Assembly: GCA_034678485.1 (NCBI GenBank)
Contig: JAXDBU010000140.1
Coordinates: 1 to 64,000 of the forward strand
Source of the DNA: PLanc-01 sp034678485
GTDB taxonomy: Bacteria > Planctomycetota > Phycisphaerae > Sedimentisphaerales > Anaerobacaceae
DNA length: 64,000 bases
Direction of reading: 5' to 3'
The position numbers and the translations under genes were made by a program. Positions 36,279 through 44,678 of the stretch are shown piece by piece (position 1 is the first letter of the stretch; each line of letters starts with the position of its first letter). The notes below the pieces were generated by a model that did not search any database, was not told the DNA's origin, and saw only the letters and a program-made list of their open reading frames with translations.

Positions 36279-36631
36279 GATCCGAGTTTCTCCTAAGGCC
36301 ACATTCCACGATCCAACCGATGCCCATCGGCGTCGCAGGACAGTATAGACGAATGCGGCCCGATTACAAGGAACTCGGCGAGGGATGCTGATGGGAACGG
36401 GAACGGGTGATTGCCCCTGCCGAACGCTTCCGATCCCCCTGGAAAAGAGAAATGGAAGGATCCCCTGCGTACCGGAGAACCTTCCACTCCCCGAAAGTCC
36501 GCCACACTGCACTCACCCTCTGGAGCTCGATTCGTCGGAGGTGTTTCCGAACGCGACTCGGCGGATTGCCGCCGGCCATCGGTTCTTGCCGACAGCAGCC
36601 CAAGAGGGGCGGACTCATGACTGGCGTTGCC

Positions 36632-36724
36632 CTACTTCTTCTTCTTCTTTGCGGTCTTCTTCTTCGCCGTCTTCTTCGTGGCTTTCTTCGCTACCTTCTT
36701 CTTCGCTACTTTCTTCTTGGCCAT
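36632..36724 (-). CDS. Lys/Ala-rich 30-residue histone-like peptide
   Basis: A 30-residue ORF starting MAKKKVAKKKVAKKATKK and continuing in the same manner to a run of five Lys. It is preceded by AAGGAG eight bases before the ATG, which argues that it is translated. It resembles the C-terminal tail of histone H1 and bacterial H1-like proteins, which bind DNA without a folded domain. No globular domain is encoded in the same frame on either side. It is possible that this is a stand-alone nucleoid-associated peptide. Confidence 0.6.
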   Translation of the reverse strand: MAKKKVAKKKVAKKATKKTAKKKTAKKKKK

Positions 36725-37244
36725 TCCGTTTTCTCCTTTTCGACTCAGTTGACCAACGAATGACTGGTTTCCGTATGTACTATACTGACTAACACTAAAA
36801 TTCAGGTCAAGCCCTTGTCAACCGGATTATCGCCACGATGTTGACGATTGTTATGTTCTTTATCGTCCAAGGATTTCACAATCCTTCATAAATTTTTCTT
36901 GGACCCTGGAGAGAGCTTCGCTCGGTCGCGTGTCGATCCTCTTGACGAGAGAATCCCGTCACGCCTGTTCTCGTTGCATGTCACGATGTGGACGATGTTC
37001 AATAGAACGCAGTAGATGCGGCGATCAGCAGTTCTTTCTCGCAATCCACTGCGGTCTGACGAGATCGAATGATCCTCTTGAGCGGTCCCCTGTGACACGG
37101 CGCCGACACGATGCGCGAAGGAAAAGAGCCGCTTGACTTTCCCCTCGGGAGAGTGTTCTTATAGTCACCGTCGAGCCCATTGAATCACGATGGATTTCTT
37201 TCGGCTGCGGCAGCGAAACACACAGGTTGGCTGTTAACAACTGC

Positions 37245-37862
37245 ATGACTCGCAGAACGATCGCACTGTTTGGAGGTTCGTTTGACCCGATCCATCTCGG
37301 TCATACCGGGGTCGTCCAGGTCGCTGCAGAGCAGATCCGCGCGGAGAGAACCATCTTCATCCCGGCGAAATGCTCTCCATTGAAGAGCTTCTGTCCGCAC
37401 GCGCGGGACGAAGACCGGCTGAACATGGTGGCGCTGGCCATCGCGGACAACAACTCCTTCGAGGTCAGCGACTGCGAACTGGCCCGCGTGTCTCCGAGCT
37501 TCACGCTGGACACGGTGCGACTGTTTCGCCGGGAATATGGTCCCGATGTCGTGATCCACTGGCTGCTCGGCGCCGACAGCGTGAAAGACCTCGTTCATTG
37601 GTACCGGATCGCCGAGTTGCTGGACGAGTGCAACCTCACGACGATGCTGCGAGCGGGATGCGAACCGCCGGACTTCAACCATCTCGAACCCCAAGCGGGT
37701 GAGCAGCGCATCGCCAAGCTCAGACAGAACATCGTGCAGACGCCGCTGATCGCGACCAGCAGCACGCAGGTGCGAAAGAGACTGGCGGCAGGCGAGGATG
37801 TGAGCGGAATGCTGCATCCCGATGTGATCGAGTACATCCGCGAGCACAACCTCTACCGATAG
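37245..37862 (+). CDS. nadD: Nicotinate-nucleotide adenylyltransferase
   Basis: A 205-residue NadD that adenylates nicotinate mononucleotide in NAD synthesis. GGSFDPIHLGH near the start is the nucleotidyltransferase HxGH signature, and ATSSTQVRKRLAAG near the end is the second ATP-binding motif. The ATG at 37245 is preferred; a TTG at 37227 is in frame and no strong ribosome site is seen for either. The 520-base interval before it (36725-37244) holds no gene; a TTGACT at 37133 and TATAGT at 37160 are too far apart to be a clear promoter. The stop abuts that of hypB. Confidence 0.93.
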   Translation: MTRRTIALFGGSFDPIHLGHTGVVQVAAEQIRAERTIFIPAKCSPLKSFCPHARDEDRLNMVALAIADNNSFEVSDCELARVSPSFTLDTVRLFRREYGPDVVIHWLLGADSVKDLVHWYRIAELLDECNLTTMLRAGCEPPDFNHLEPQAGEQRIAKLRQNIVQTPLIATSSTQVRKRLAAGEDVSGMLHPDVIEYIREHNLYR

Positions 37863-38528
37863 TCACGACCTCCCGCGAACCTGGCGGGTCAGCCAATCAT
37901 ACCACGGTTGCATGCCCTCGCCCGTCCGGGCGGATACCGGGAAGATCTCGATGGTTTGATTGAGCTTTCTCGCATCGCGGCGGACGCGGTCGAGATCGAA
38001 ATCGACGAATCCCCCCTTCAACATGTCGATCTTGTTCACGAGCAGGACCTTCGACTTGGCGAAAATCCCGGGGTACTTCACCGGCTTATCATCCCCTTCC
38101 GCGACGGACAAGACGACAATCTTCCCATCTTCGCCCAGTTCAAAGGCCGAGGGGCACACGAGATTGCCGACATTCTCAATGAAGACCACATCGAGCCCCT
38201 CCACGGGCAATTGTTCGAGCGCGCGATTCACTTGTGACGCGGACAGGTGACAGGCGCCTTCCGTGTTGATCTGAATCGCGGGCGCCTTCGTCGCGCGAAT
38301 CCGCTCGGCGTCGATGTCCGTCTGCAAGTCGCCCTCGATCACGCCGATGCGAAGCGTCTGCATCAGGGCGGTGATCGTTCGCACCAGGAGAGTCGTCTTG
38401 CCCGAGCCGGGCGAGGAGATCAGGTTGAAGCACGGCTTGCCGTACCGGTCCAGAAGCCGGCGGTTCTTCAACGCATACGTCTCATTGGCGCTCAGGATCT
38501 TCCTGCCGACGTCCACTCTGTCCATCAT
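37863..38528 (-). CDS. hypB: Hydrogenase nickel-insertion GTPase HypB
   Basis: A 221-residue SIMIBI-class GTPase that hands nickel to the hydrogenase large subunit with HypA. The P-loop SSPGSGKTTLL, EGDLQTDIDAERI, the Cys-His metal site in TEGACHLSASQV, ENVGNLVCPS and LLVNKIDML are in order. It lacks the N-terminal CxxCGC motif and His-rich stretch found in some HypB proteins. The start is one of two adjacent ATG codons at 38528/38525, inside the end of hypA. It is the last gene of the minus-strand hyp run. Confidence 0.95.
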   Translation of the reverse strand: MMDRVDVGRKILSANETYALKNRRLLDRYGKPCFNLISSPGSGKTTLLVRTITALMQTLRIGVIEGDLQTDIDAERIRATKAPAIQINTEGACHLSASQVNRALEQLPVEGLDVVFIENVGNLVCPSAFELGEDGKIVVLSVAEGDDKPVKYPGIFAKSKVLLVNKIDMLKGGFVDFDLDRVRRDARKLNQTIEIFPVSARTGEGMQPWYDWLTRQVRGRS

Positions 38529-38871
38529 CCGTTCTTTCAAATTCGATCTCGTCCAGGACCAGCGGCGCATCGGGCAACAACTCGAAGTCACCGCCTCCAC
38601 AGTCTGGGCACTGCGTGCTGGAAATATCGACGGCATACATGTGGCCGCACGTCTTGCATCGCGCCTGGAGGGGCTTGTGCTCGATCCGCAGCGTCATCCC
38701 CTCGCACAGCGTATCCTTCGCGACGGCCTCGAACGCGAAGGAGAGCACCTCATCGTTGATCCTGTTCAACTCGCCGCAGCTCATCTTCGCACGAATCGGC
38801 TTGGCGCAATGCTTCCGGGCCTCCTCGGAGATCACCTCGATCAAGCTCTGCGCCACTGCGGCTTCGTGCAT
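38482..38871 (-). CDS. hypA: Hydrogenase maturation nickel metallochaperone HypA
   Basis: A 129-residue HypA. MHEAAVAQSL supplies the nickel-binding His2 (the ATG is set by this), and CKTCGHMYAV plus CPDCGGGDFELL form the zinc finger. The tail after LDEIEFE is about 14 residues longer than usual, because the gene runs 47 bases into hypB. Its ATG shares one base with the hypE stop. Confidence 0.95.
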   Translation of the reverse strand: MHEAAVAQSLIEVISEEARKHCAKPIRAKMSCGELNRINDEVLSFAFEAVAKDTLCEGMTLRIEHKPLQARCKTCGHMYAVDISSTQCPDCGGGDFELLPDAPLVLDEIEFERTDDGQSGRRQEDPERQ

Positions 38872-39890
38872 CAGCAGATCCTCGGCAATTCTCGACCATA
38901 GGGCATCTGCACGATCCGACGACCTCCGATCTTCGTTCGCAGTTCGACCAGAGGCGCGTCCCGCGTCTCGACGACCTCGCCGATGATCCCCGCGTCCCGG
39001 CCCAGCGTGTGGCTTCGGCAAATTCGCAGGCATTCCTGGGCCGCATCGGGCGATGCGACCGCGACGAATTTGCCCTCGTTCGCTGTGTTGAGCACGTCGA
39101 AGCCCAGCCTGTCCGCAGCGGCCTGCACCTCGGGCCGCACCGGGATCTCTTTCTCGGAAACCTCGATGCTCAAACGACTGCCCTCGACGATCTCGTTGAG
39201 CGTCGCAGCCAGGCCGCCGCGAGTCGGGTCCCGCATGAATCGGATGCCGGGCACATTCTCAAACAGGCTGCACGTCAACTCCGCGAGCCCGGCGCAGTCG
39301 CTTTCCAACTGCGATTCGAAGCGGATGCCCTCGCGCTGCGAGATGAGAGTCATGCCATGATCGCCCATCGTGCCGCTGACGAGAATCCTATCTCCCACCT
39401 GAACCTGGGTCAAACCAGGGTCCACGTTCGGCAGTCTGATCCCGATCCCCGCCGTGTTGATGAAGATCCCGTCGGCCGAGCCCCGCTCGACCGTCTTGGT
39501 ATCGCCCGTCACGATGCTCACGTTGTTGCCTCGGGCGGCATCGCCGATGCTCTGGAGAACCCGATCCAGCGCCGCCAGCTCGAAACCTTCTTCGATAATC
39601 AGCGCCAGGGATAGCGCCAGCGGTCTCGATCCGGACACCGCCAGATCGTTCACGGTCCCGCACACCGCGAGTTTGCCGATGTCGCCCCCTCGAAAGAACA
39701 GCGGCTTGACCACGTAACTATCCGTCGTGAAGCAGATCGCACTGGAGGGCAGCATCAGAGCAGCGGAGTCGCCCAGCTCCGAGAGCGCGTCGTTGGAGAA
39801 TCTCGGCACGATGTGCTCGCGAATGAGCCGGCTGCTGAGCTGGCCTCCTCCGCCGTGTGCGAGCAGGATTCTCTCGCGTTCTGCTGTCAT
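38871..39890 (-). CDS. hypE: Hydrogenase maturation protein HypE
   Basis: A 339-residue PurM-like ATPase that dehydrates the HypF-made carbamoyl to the cyanide ligand. The start has LLAHGGGGQLSSRLI, the middle TGDTKTVERG, and RDPTRGGLAATLNEI is conserved. The protein ends in PRIC, the Cys that carries the thiocyanate. Its ATG at 39890 overlaps the hypD stop as ATGA, and its stop overlaps the hypA start. Confidence 0.96.
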   Translation of the reverse strand: MTAERERILLAHGGGGQLSSRLIREHIVPRFSNDALSELGDSAALMLPSSAICFTTDSYVVKPLFFRGGDIGKLAVCGTVNDLAVSGSRPLALSLALIIEEGFELAALDRVLQSIGDAARGNNVSIVTGDTKTVERGSADGIFINTAGIGIRLPNVDPGLTQVQVGDRILVSGTMGDHGMTLISQREGIRFESQLESDCAGLAELTCSLFENVPGIRFMRDPTRGGLAATLNEIVEGSRLSIEVSEKEIPVRPEVQAAADRLGFDVLNTANEGKFVAVASPDAAQECLRICRSHTLGRDAGIIGEVVETRDAPLVELRTKIGGRRIVQMPYGRELPRIC

Positions 39891-40969
39891 CTTTCCCGCC
39901 CTCTCGCGCGCCCGTACTTGAACCACGCGGCGCACGTCCCTTCCGAGCTGACCATGCACGGCCCCACAGGTCTCTCCGGCGTGCAGCGCGTTGCGAACAG
40001 AGAACACTCGGCCGGCTCGATCGAGCCGCACAGGACCTCACCGCACCGGCAACCGGGATTCTCCCTGCCCGGCCCGTCCTCCAGACCGAATCGCTCGAAG
40101 GCGTCAAATCGCCTGTATGGCTCTCGCAGGGCCAGCGTGCTCTTCGCGATCTTCCCGAGACCTCTCCAATAGCCGTCCGCAGGCTCGAAACACTCGTCGA
40201 TGATCCGCTGCGCCGCGACGTTTCCCTTTTCGGTCACGACCGCACCGTAGAGCGACTTGAGCTCCGCCTTGCCGCCCGCGATCTGGCGACAGATCTCCGC
40301 CAGGGCTTCGACGATCTGGACAGGCTCGAAGCCCGCCACCACGCACGGCCGCCCGTAGTCCGTCACGATCTCGGCAAACGCACCCGAGCCGATGATGACG
40401 CTGACGTGGCCGGGACACAGGAATGCGTCGATCCGGTCGTTCATCCCGCCCAGCAGCGCACGCATCGCAGGAAGGACCAGCTTGTGCCCGCAGAGGATGC
40501 AGAAGTTCGCGATCCCCTCGTCGGCAGCTTCCTTGACGACCACAGCGGTCGCCGGCGCGGTCGTCTCGAACCCGACTGCGACGAAAACGACAGTCTCGTC
40601 CGCCCTCTCGCGGGCCAGTTGCAGCGCATCTTCGCTGCTGAGGACGACGCGGACGTTGCCCTTCGATCCGCGGGTCTCCAGGGAACCGTCGCTGCCGGGC
40701 ACGCGGATCATGTCGCCATAGGTGGCAATCAGACAATCGTCGCGATCCGCCAGTTGCATCACGGCGTCGATGTAGCCCTGGTCCGTCACGCACACAGGAC
40801 ACCCCGGTCCCGACAGCAGCCTGACCTTCTGGGGCAGAATGGACCGAATCCCGCTTCGAAAGATCGAGACGGTATGCGTCCCACAGACTTCCATGATCGT
40901 GATGGGCCGATCCAGCCTCCGGCAGGAATCCTCAATGGTCTGTTGTGCGTGGGCGATCCTGTCCAACAT
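39887..40969 (-). CDS. hypD: Hydrogenase maturation iron-sulfur protein HypD
   Basis: A 360-residue HypD, the scaffold on which the Fe(CN)2CO unit is built with HypC. MEVCGTHTVSI carries the iron-binding Cys, GPGCPVCV the redox CxxC, and FETTAPATA the conserved core. The C-terminal Cys cluster (NPGCRCGEVLCG, CSLFATRC, GPCMVSSEGTCAAW) binds a 4Fe-4S cluster. It begins 5 bases after hypC. Confidence 0.96.
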   Translation of the reverse strand: MLDRIAHAQQTIEDSCRRLDRPITIMEVCGTHTVSIFRSGIRSILPQKVRLLSGPGCPVCVTDQGYIDAVMQLADRDDCLIATYGDMIRVPGSDGSLETRGSKGNVRVVLSSEDALQLARERADETVVFVAVGFETTAPATAVVVKEAADEGIANFCILCGHKLVLPAMRALLGGMNDRIDAFLCPGHVSVIIGSGAFAEIVTDYGRPCVVAGFEPVQIVEALAEICRQIAGGKAELKSLYGAVVTEKGNVAAQRIIDECFEPADGYWRGLGKIAKSTLALREPYRRFDAFERFGLEDGPGRENPGCRCGEVLCGSIEPAECSLFATRCTPERPVGPCMVSSEGTCAAWFKYGRARGRER

Positions 40970-40974
40970 GCTCG

Positions 40975-41217
40975 CTATCCGGAAACCCTGCTCTGCGTGC
41001 TCTCGAAAGCGTCGATCTCGGCAAAAAGCTCCCAGGTCTTCTTCGCCTCCTCCTCGTCCACCAGCGAGATGGCAAAACCCGCATGCACCAGCACGACGTC
41101 TCCCAGCTTGGCGTCGGGCAGCAACGTCGTCTTAGCCTTCCAGCGATTGCCCATCGCATCCACGACCGCCCGATCGTGATCCAGTTCTATGATTCGTGCC
41201 GGTACTGCCAAGCACAT
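40975..41217 (-). CDS. hypC: Hydrogenase assembly chaperone HypC
   Basis: An 80-residue HypC/HupF protein beginning MCLAVPARI, where Cys2 binds the iron centre, with a small OB-like fold (GDVVLVHAGFAI) and a C-terminal helix. It partners HypD. It lies 363 bases after hypF, the only sizeable gap in the hyp run, and that gap carries two palindromic repeats. Confidence 0.95.
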   Translation of the reverse strand: MCLAVPARIIELDHDRAVVDAMGNRWKAKTTLLPDAKLGDVVLVHAGFAISLVDEEEAKKTWELFAEIDAFESTQSRVSG

Positions 41218-41446
41218 CGTTCTTCGCTCTCACGTTGTCGTCAAGACGGCAGTTTCTGTTCACCACCCCCCGAATAGGAGCGGACCACCAAGACTTCAAC
41301 CATTCTATGGGGACCATGAGCCCAGGTCAAGCTCGCCCGACCAAGGCAACCGCACGTTCCCTTGTGAAGCGTCTCTATCATACGCATTCGGATCGATACT
41401 TGCGAGACGTCTGTCATCCTGAACGAAGCGCAGCGTAGATGAACAT

Positions 41447-41514
41447 GGTGCGTGATACGCACCCTACGTGCTACGGGCCATGGATGATCTCTTGTAGGGT
41501 GCGTACCACGCACC
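41447..41514. repeat. Inverted pair of GTGCGT-type palindromes between hypF and hypC
   Basis: GGTGCGTGATACGCACC (41447-41463) and GGTGCGTACCACGCACC (41498-41514) are each palindromic and, with CCTAC/GTAGG flanks, pair with each other over 21 bases with one mismatch. Other copies lie at 61269, 62339 and 62389. The rest of 41218-41580 has no gene. Confidence 0.75.
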
Positions 41515-41580
41515 GTTCAGTCACACACGAAGATCACCATGTGGAGTCTGGCGAGAATTGGCATACACGCAGCGTGCGTG

Positions 41581-43887
41581 TCACATTTCGCGGCGCAGCC
41601 GGTCGGCTGCAATAGCGGCCTGGCCGAGCGCCAGGCCGCCATCGTTGGTGGGGACGTCGCGATTCAGCAGCACTCTGAATCCCTCGTGGTTCAGCCGTGC
41701 GGCGAGACGGGCCGTCAGGACACAATTGCAGAATGCTCCACCGCTAAGAGCTGCGATTGCCAGACCGGTTGTCTCTCTCGCTGCCTTGGCCATCGCCAGC
41801 AGGCTTTCAGAGAGCGTGTTGTGGAACCTGGCGGCGATGACCGCAAGGTCCTTCCCACTCCTGACATCCTCCAACATGCCTGTGATCGTCCTGCGCAGGT
41901 CCAGTTGAAGGGGCACGTCAGCATCACAACGCAAATCGAACTCGTAGCGGTCGTTGACTCCCGGCTCGACCAGCGATTCGAGGGCCATGGGCAGTTGGGC
42001 GTCGAAGTGGTTGAAGCTGCCCAGGCCGAGCATGGCGGCGACCGCGTCGAAGACCCTGCCCAAGCTGGACGTATTCACCGTGTTCAGTCGCCTGTCGATC
42101 TGCTCGTCGATCAGCCTGAGTTTGCCGGCGTCCGGCTCGATCCGATCCAGCAGCCACGCGAAGTCGGAGAGATGGAAATCGACTCCATACGCCTGTTTCA
42201 AGAGCCCCAGGAGAGGTCGAACCGCCTCCTTGCCGGCCTTGTCCCCGCCCGCCAGCGGGTAGTAGGCCATGTGGGCGAATCGCGTGAACTCCGTCAGCGA
42301 CGCGATCAGGCACTCGCAACCCCAGATCGCGCCGTCCGTGCCATACCCCGTCCCGTCGCAGACGATGCCGATCACCGGTCCCGCGACCCTGTGTTCCGCC
42401 AGGACCGAAGCGACGTGCGCCCAGTGATGCTGCACCTGGATCACGCGAAGGCCCGCCTGCGATTTGGCGTACTGGGTGGACAGATAGCCGGGGTGCAGAT
42501 CGCACACGACGACCCTCGGCTTGACCTCGAACAGCCCGGCCAGGTGCTTGACCGAGCCCGCGTAATGGTGATAGACCTCCGCGTCTTCCAGATCGCCGAT
42601 GTGCTCACTGAGAATGAGCTGGTTGTTCTTCACAAGGCAGAACGTGTTCTTCAGGTCGGCGCCGGCCGCGAGGATCTCCTGCGGCGAATCCGCCTCCATG
42701 AGAATCGGCGTCGGCACGTATCCTCGCGCCCGCCGGAGTAGAGCCTGCCGACCATCGATGGAATACACAATCGAGTCATCCACCTGTCGGTAGATCTCGC
42801 GGTCGTGCATCAGAAAGGCGTCCGCTACATCGCCCAATCGCTCCAGGGCCAGTTCGTTCTTACAGATCAGCGGCTCATCGGAGAGGTTCGCACTGGTCAT
42901 CACGAGCACACCCAGTCCCTCTGCGAACAGCAGATAGTACAGCGGCGCGTAGCACAGCATGAATCCGAAGGAATCGACGCCTTGGGCGACCGCAGGCGCA
43001 ACGGTCGCATCCGCGTGGCGAGGCAGGAGCACGATCGGGCTCTCGGGACTCGTCAGGGCCCGCTCGGCTGCGACATCGACGATCGCGTGCTCTCGGATCT
43101 GCTCGATGGAACGAGCCATCATCGCGAAGGGCTTGTGATCCCGGCGTTTCCGCCGACGCAGTTCGAGGACCGCATCGTTGTTGAATGCATCGCAAGCGAG
43201 ATGGAACCCGCCGAGTCCCTTGATCGCGACGATCTTCCCCGCGCGCAGCAGCCTTGCCGTCTCGCCGATGGCCTCGTCGCTGTCCGCCTGCCGCGTGTTG
43301 CCCAAGCGGTCGGCGAGCCACACCTTCGGTCCACAACTCGGGCACGCCACCGGCTGGGCATGGAATCGACGGTCCGTCACGTCGCGATATTGCTGCGCGC
43401 AGCGCTCGCACATCGGGAAGACGGACATCGTCGTGTTGGGCCGGTCGTAGGGAATCGTGCGGACGATCGAATACCGCGGCCCGCAATTCGTGCAGTTGAT
43501 GAACGGATAGCGGTGGCGGAAATCCCTGAGGTCCGCGAGTTCCCTCAGACAATCCTCACAAACAGCGACATCTGCCGAGACCTCGGAGAGTACGGAGCCA
43601 CTCGAACGACTTCCGCGGATGGCGAATTCTCTCTCCCCTTCACACGTCGGCAGGTCCACAACATCGCACGACTCGATCCGGGCCAGCGGCGGCCTGTCGG
43701 ATGATTGCAGTCGCATCAGGAATTCGTCGATCTGCGGTCCCTGGCCCTGGAGTTCCATCGTGACTCCGCGCGCGTCGTTCAGGACGAAACCGCTCAGACC
43801 CAGAGACGTAGCCAGTCTGTGCACCGTCGGTCGGAACCCCACCCCCTGGACGCGACCCGTCACGAGGATTCGTCTTCGCTCCATCAC
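41581..43887 (-). CDS. hypF: Carbamoyltransferase HypF
   Basis: A 768-residue HypF, which turns carbamoyl phosphate into the thiocarbamate on HypE. Domains in order: acylphosphatase (1-90; VTGRVQGVGFRPTVHRLA), two zinc fingers (CEDCLREL...CTNCGPRYSIV and CERCAQQY...CPSCGPKVW), a YrdC-like domain (about 200-390; KGLGGFHLACDA) and a Kae1-like domain with HHWAHVASVL. Full length. The ATG at 43887 has AAGGAG upstream and lies 5 bases after the preceding cassette gene, so the hyp genes appear to be read from the same transcript. Confidence 0.96.
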   Translation of the reverse strand: MMERRRILVTGRVQGVGFRPTVHRLATSLGLSGFVLNDARGVTMELQGQGPQIDEFLMRLQSSDRPPLARIESCDVVDLPTCEGEREFAIRGSRSSGSVLSEVSADVAVCEDCLRELADLRDFRHRYPFINCTNCGPRYSIVRTIPYDRPNTTMSVFPMCERCAQQYRDVTDRRFHAQPVACPSCGPKVWLADRLGNTRQADSDEAIGETARLLRAGKIVAIKGLGGFHLACDAFNNDAVLELRRRKRRDHKPFAMMARSIEQIREHAIVDVAAERALTSPESPIVLLPRHADATVAPAVAQGVDSFGFMLCYAPLYYLLFAEGLGVLVMTSANLSDEPLICKNELALERLGDVADAFLMHDREIYRQVDDSIVYSIDGRQALLRRARGYVPTPILMEADSPQEILAAGADLKNTFCLVKNNQLILSEHIGDLEDAEVYHHYAGSVKHLAGLFEVKPRVVVCDLHPGYLSTQYAKSQAGLRVIQVQHHWAHVASVLAEHRVAGPVIGIVCDGTGYGTDGAIWGCECLIASLTEFTRFAHMAYYPLAGGDKAGKEAVRPLLGLLKQAYGVDFHLSDFAWLLDRIEPDAGKLRLIDEQIDRRLNTVNTSSLGRVFDAVAAMLGLGSFNHFDAQLPMALESLVEPGVNDRYEFDLRCDADVPLQLDLRRTITGMLEDVRSGKDLAVIAARFHNTLSESLLAMAKAARETTGLAIAALSGGAFCNCVLTARLAARLNHEGFRVLLNRDVPTNDGGLALGQAAIAADRLRREM

Positions 43888-43892
43888 GCTCC

Positions 43893-44678
43893 TTATCCGA
43901 AACCGCCGCCCTGCCCTGGGATCGGGATCACCGAGCCGAAGCCGCCGGCGCTGTTTCTCCGCAGGCCCATCAGCGCGAAGACCCGGTACAGCGTCGAGCG
44001 AAAACGCGAGGGTTCCTGAATCTCCGCGGCACGCGGCGGAGAATCCATGTCGGCATCCTGACGCAAGATCGCGATCCCCGCCTGCTTCCAGCGAAGCAGG
44101 ACATGAGACAAATCATCCGCCAGCGGCCCCATCTCCTCCTGCACGACGACCGCCTGCGTGATCCCCCGCGACTTCAGGAACCCGGCCGAAGGGAAATCCT
44201 GCGGAAAGACCATCCACCGATTGTCATACATCCCCGGCGAGGGGCTGTTCCCTCCGCGGAGCCGGCGAGAGTCGAGCAGGAAGACCGGCGGCGTCTCCCC
44301 TATGATCGTGTTTCGCACGTGTTCCGCAAGCGGCATCGACAACATCCGCACGAGCACAGCGACATGGGGCAGAACACACTTCTCCGGCGGCACCTTCTGA
44401 TGTCTTCCTGACGTCGTGTTGTACAAAGGGACCGGCCGGTAGCCGACTTTGGCGAGATCCAATCCGGCCAGTAGAGACCGCGGGCCCGGCAGATCCAGGA
44501 CGACTGCAGTGTCGCGTATCGGCTCGATCCGGCATCGCAGGCCGGGCTCCTTCGGCATGGGAATGAACGCGGCGTCATTCGCGAAATCGTCGATCTCCGC
44601 GAACAACACCGGCTTGACCCACGGCGACCATTCGTCCAAGGCCGGCGCCCAGACCTCGTAAAGCTCTCTTCCCGTCAT
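43893..44678 (-). CDS. Unknown protein of the ATP-grasp cassette, GGFG tail
   Basis: A 261-residue soluble protein of no family I recognise; no signal peptide or membrane helix is seen. The middle has LPGPRSLLAGLDLAKVGYRPVPLYNTTSG and RGITQAVVVQEEMGPLADDLSHVLLRWKQAG, suggesting an alpha/beta fold. The tail ends NSAGGFGSVIPIPGQGGGFG, with two GGFG elements, the second at the very C-terminus. Its ATG overlaps the stop of the ligase gene (ATGA), and hypF starts 5 bases after its stop. It could be a partner or substrate of the ligase; that is inference from context. Confidence 0.75.
   Translation of the reverse strand: MTGRELYEVWAPALDEWSPWVKPVLFAEIDDFANDAAFIPMPKEPGLRCRIEPIRDTAVVLDLPGPRSLLAGLDLAKVGYRPVPLYNTTSGRHQKVPPEKCVLPHVAVLVRMLSMPLAEHVRNTIIGETPPVFLLDSRRLRGGNSPSPGMYDNRWMVFPQDFPSAGFLKSRGITQAVVVQEEMGPLADDLSHVLLRWKQAGIAILRQDADMDSPPRAAEIQEPSRFRSTLYRVFALMGLRRNSAGGFGSVIPIPGQGGGFG

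Noticed and set aside
37133..37165. Promoter of nadD (TTGACT and TATAGT)
   Set aside because: The spacer is 21 bases, too long for a normal sigma-70-type promoter, and no better -10 lies at 17 bases.
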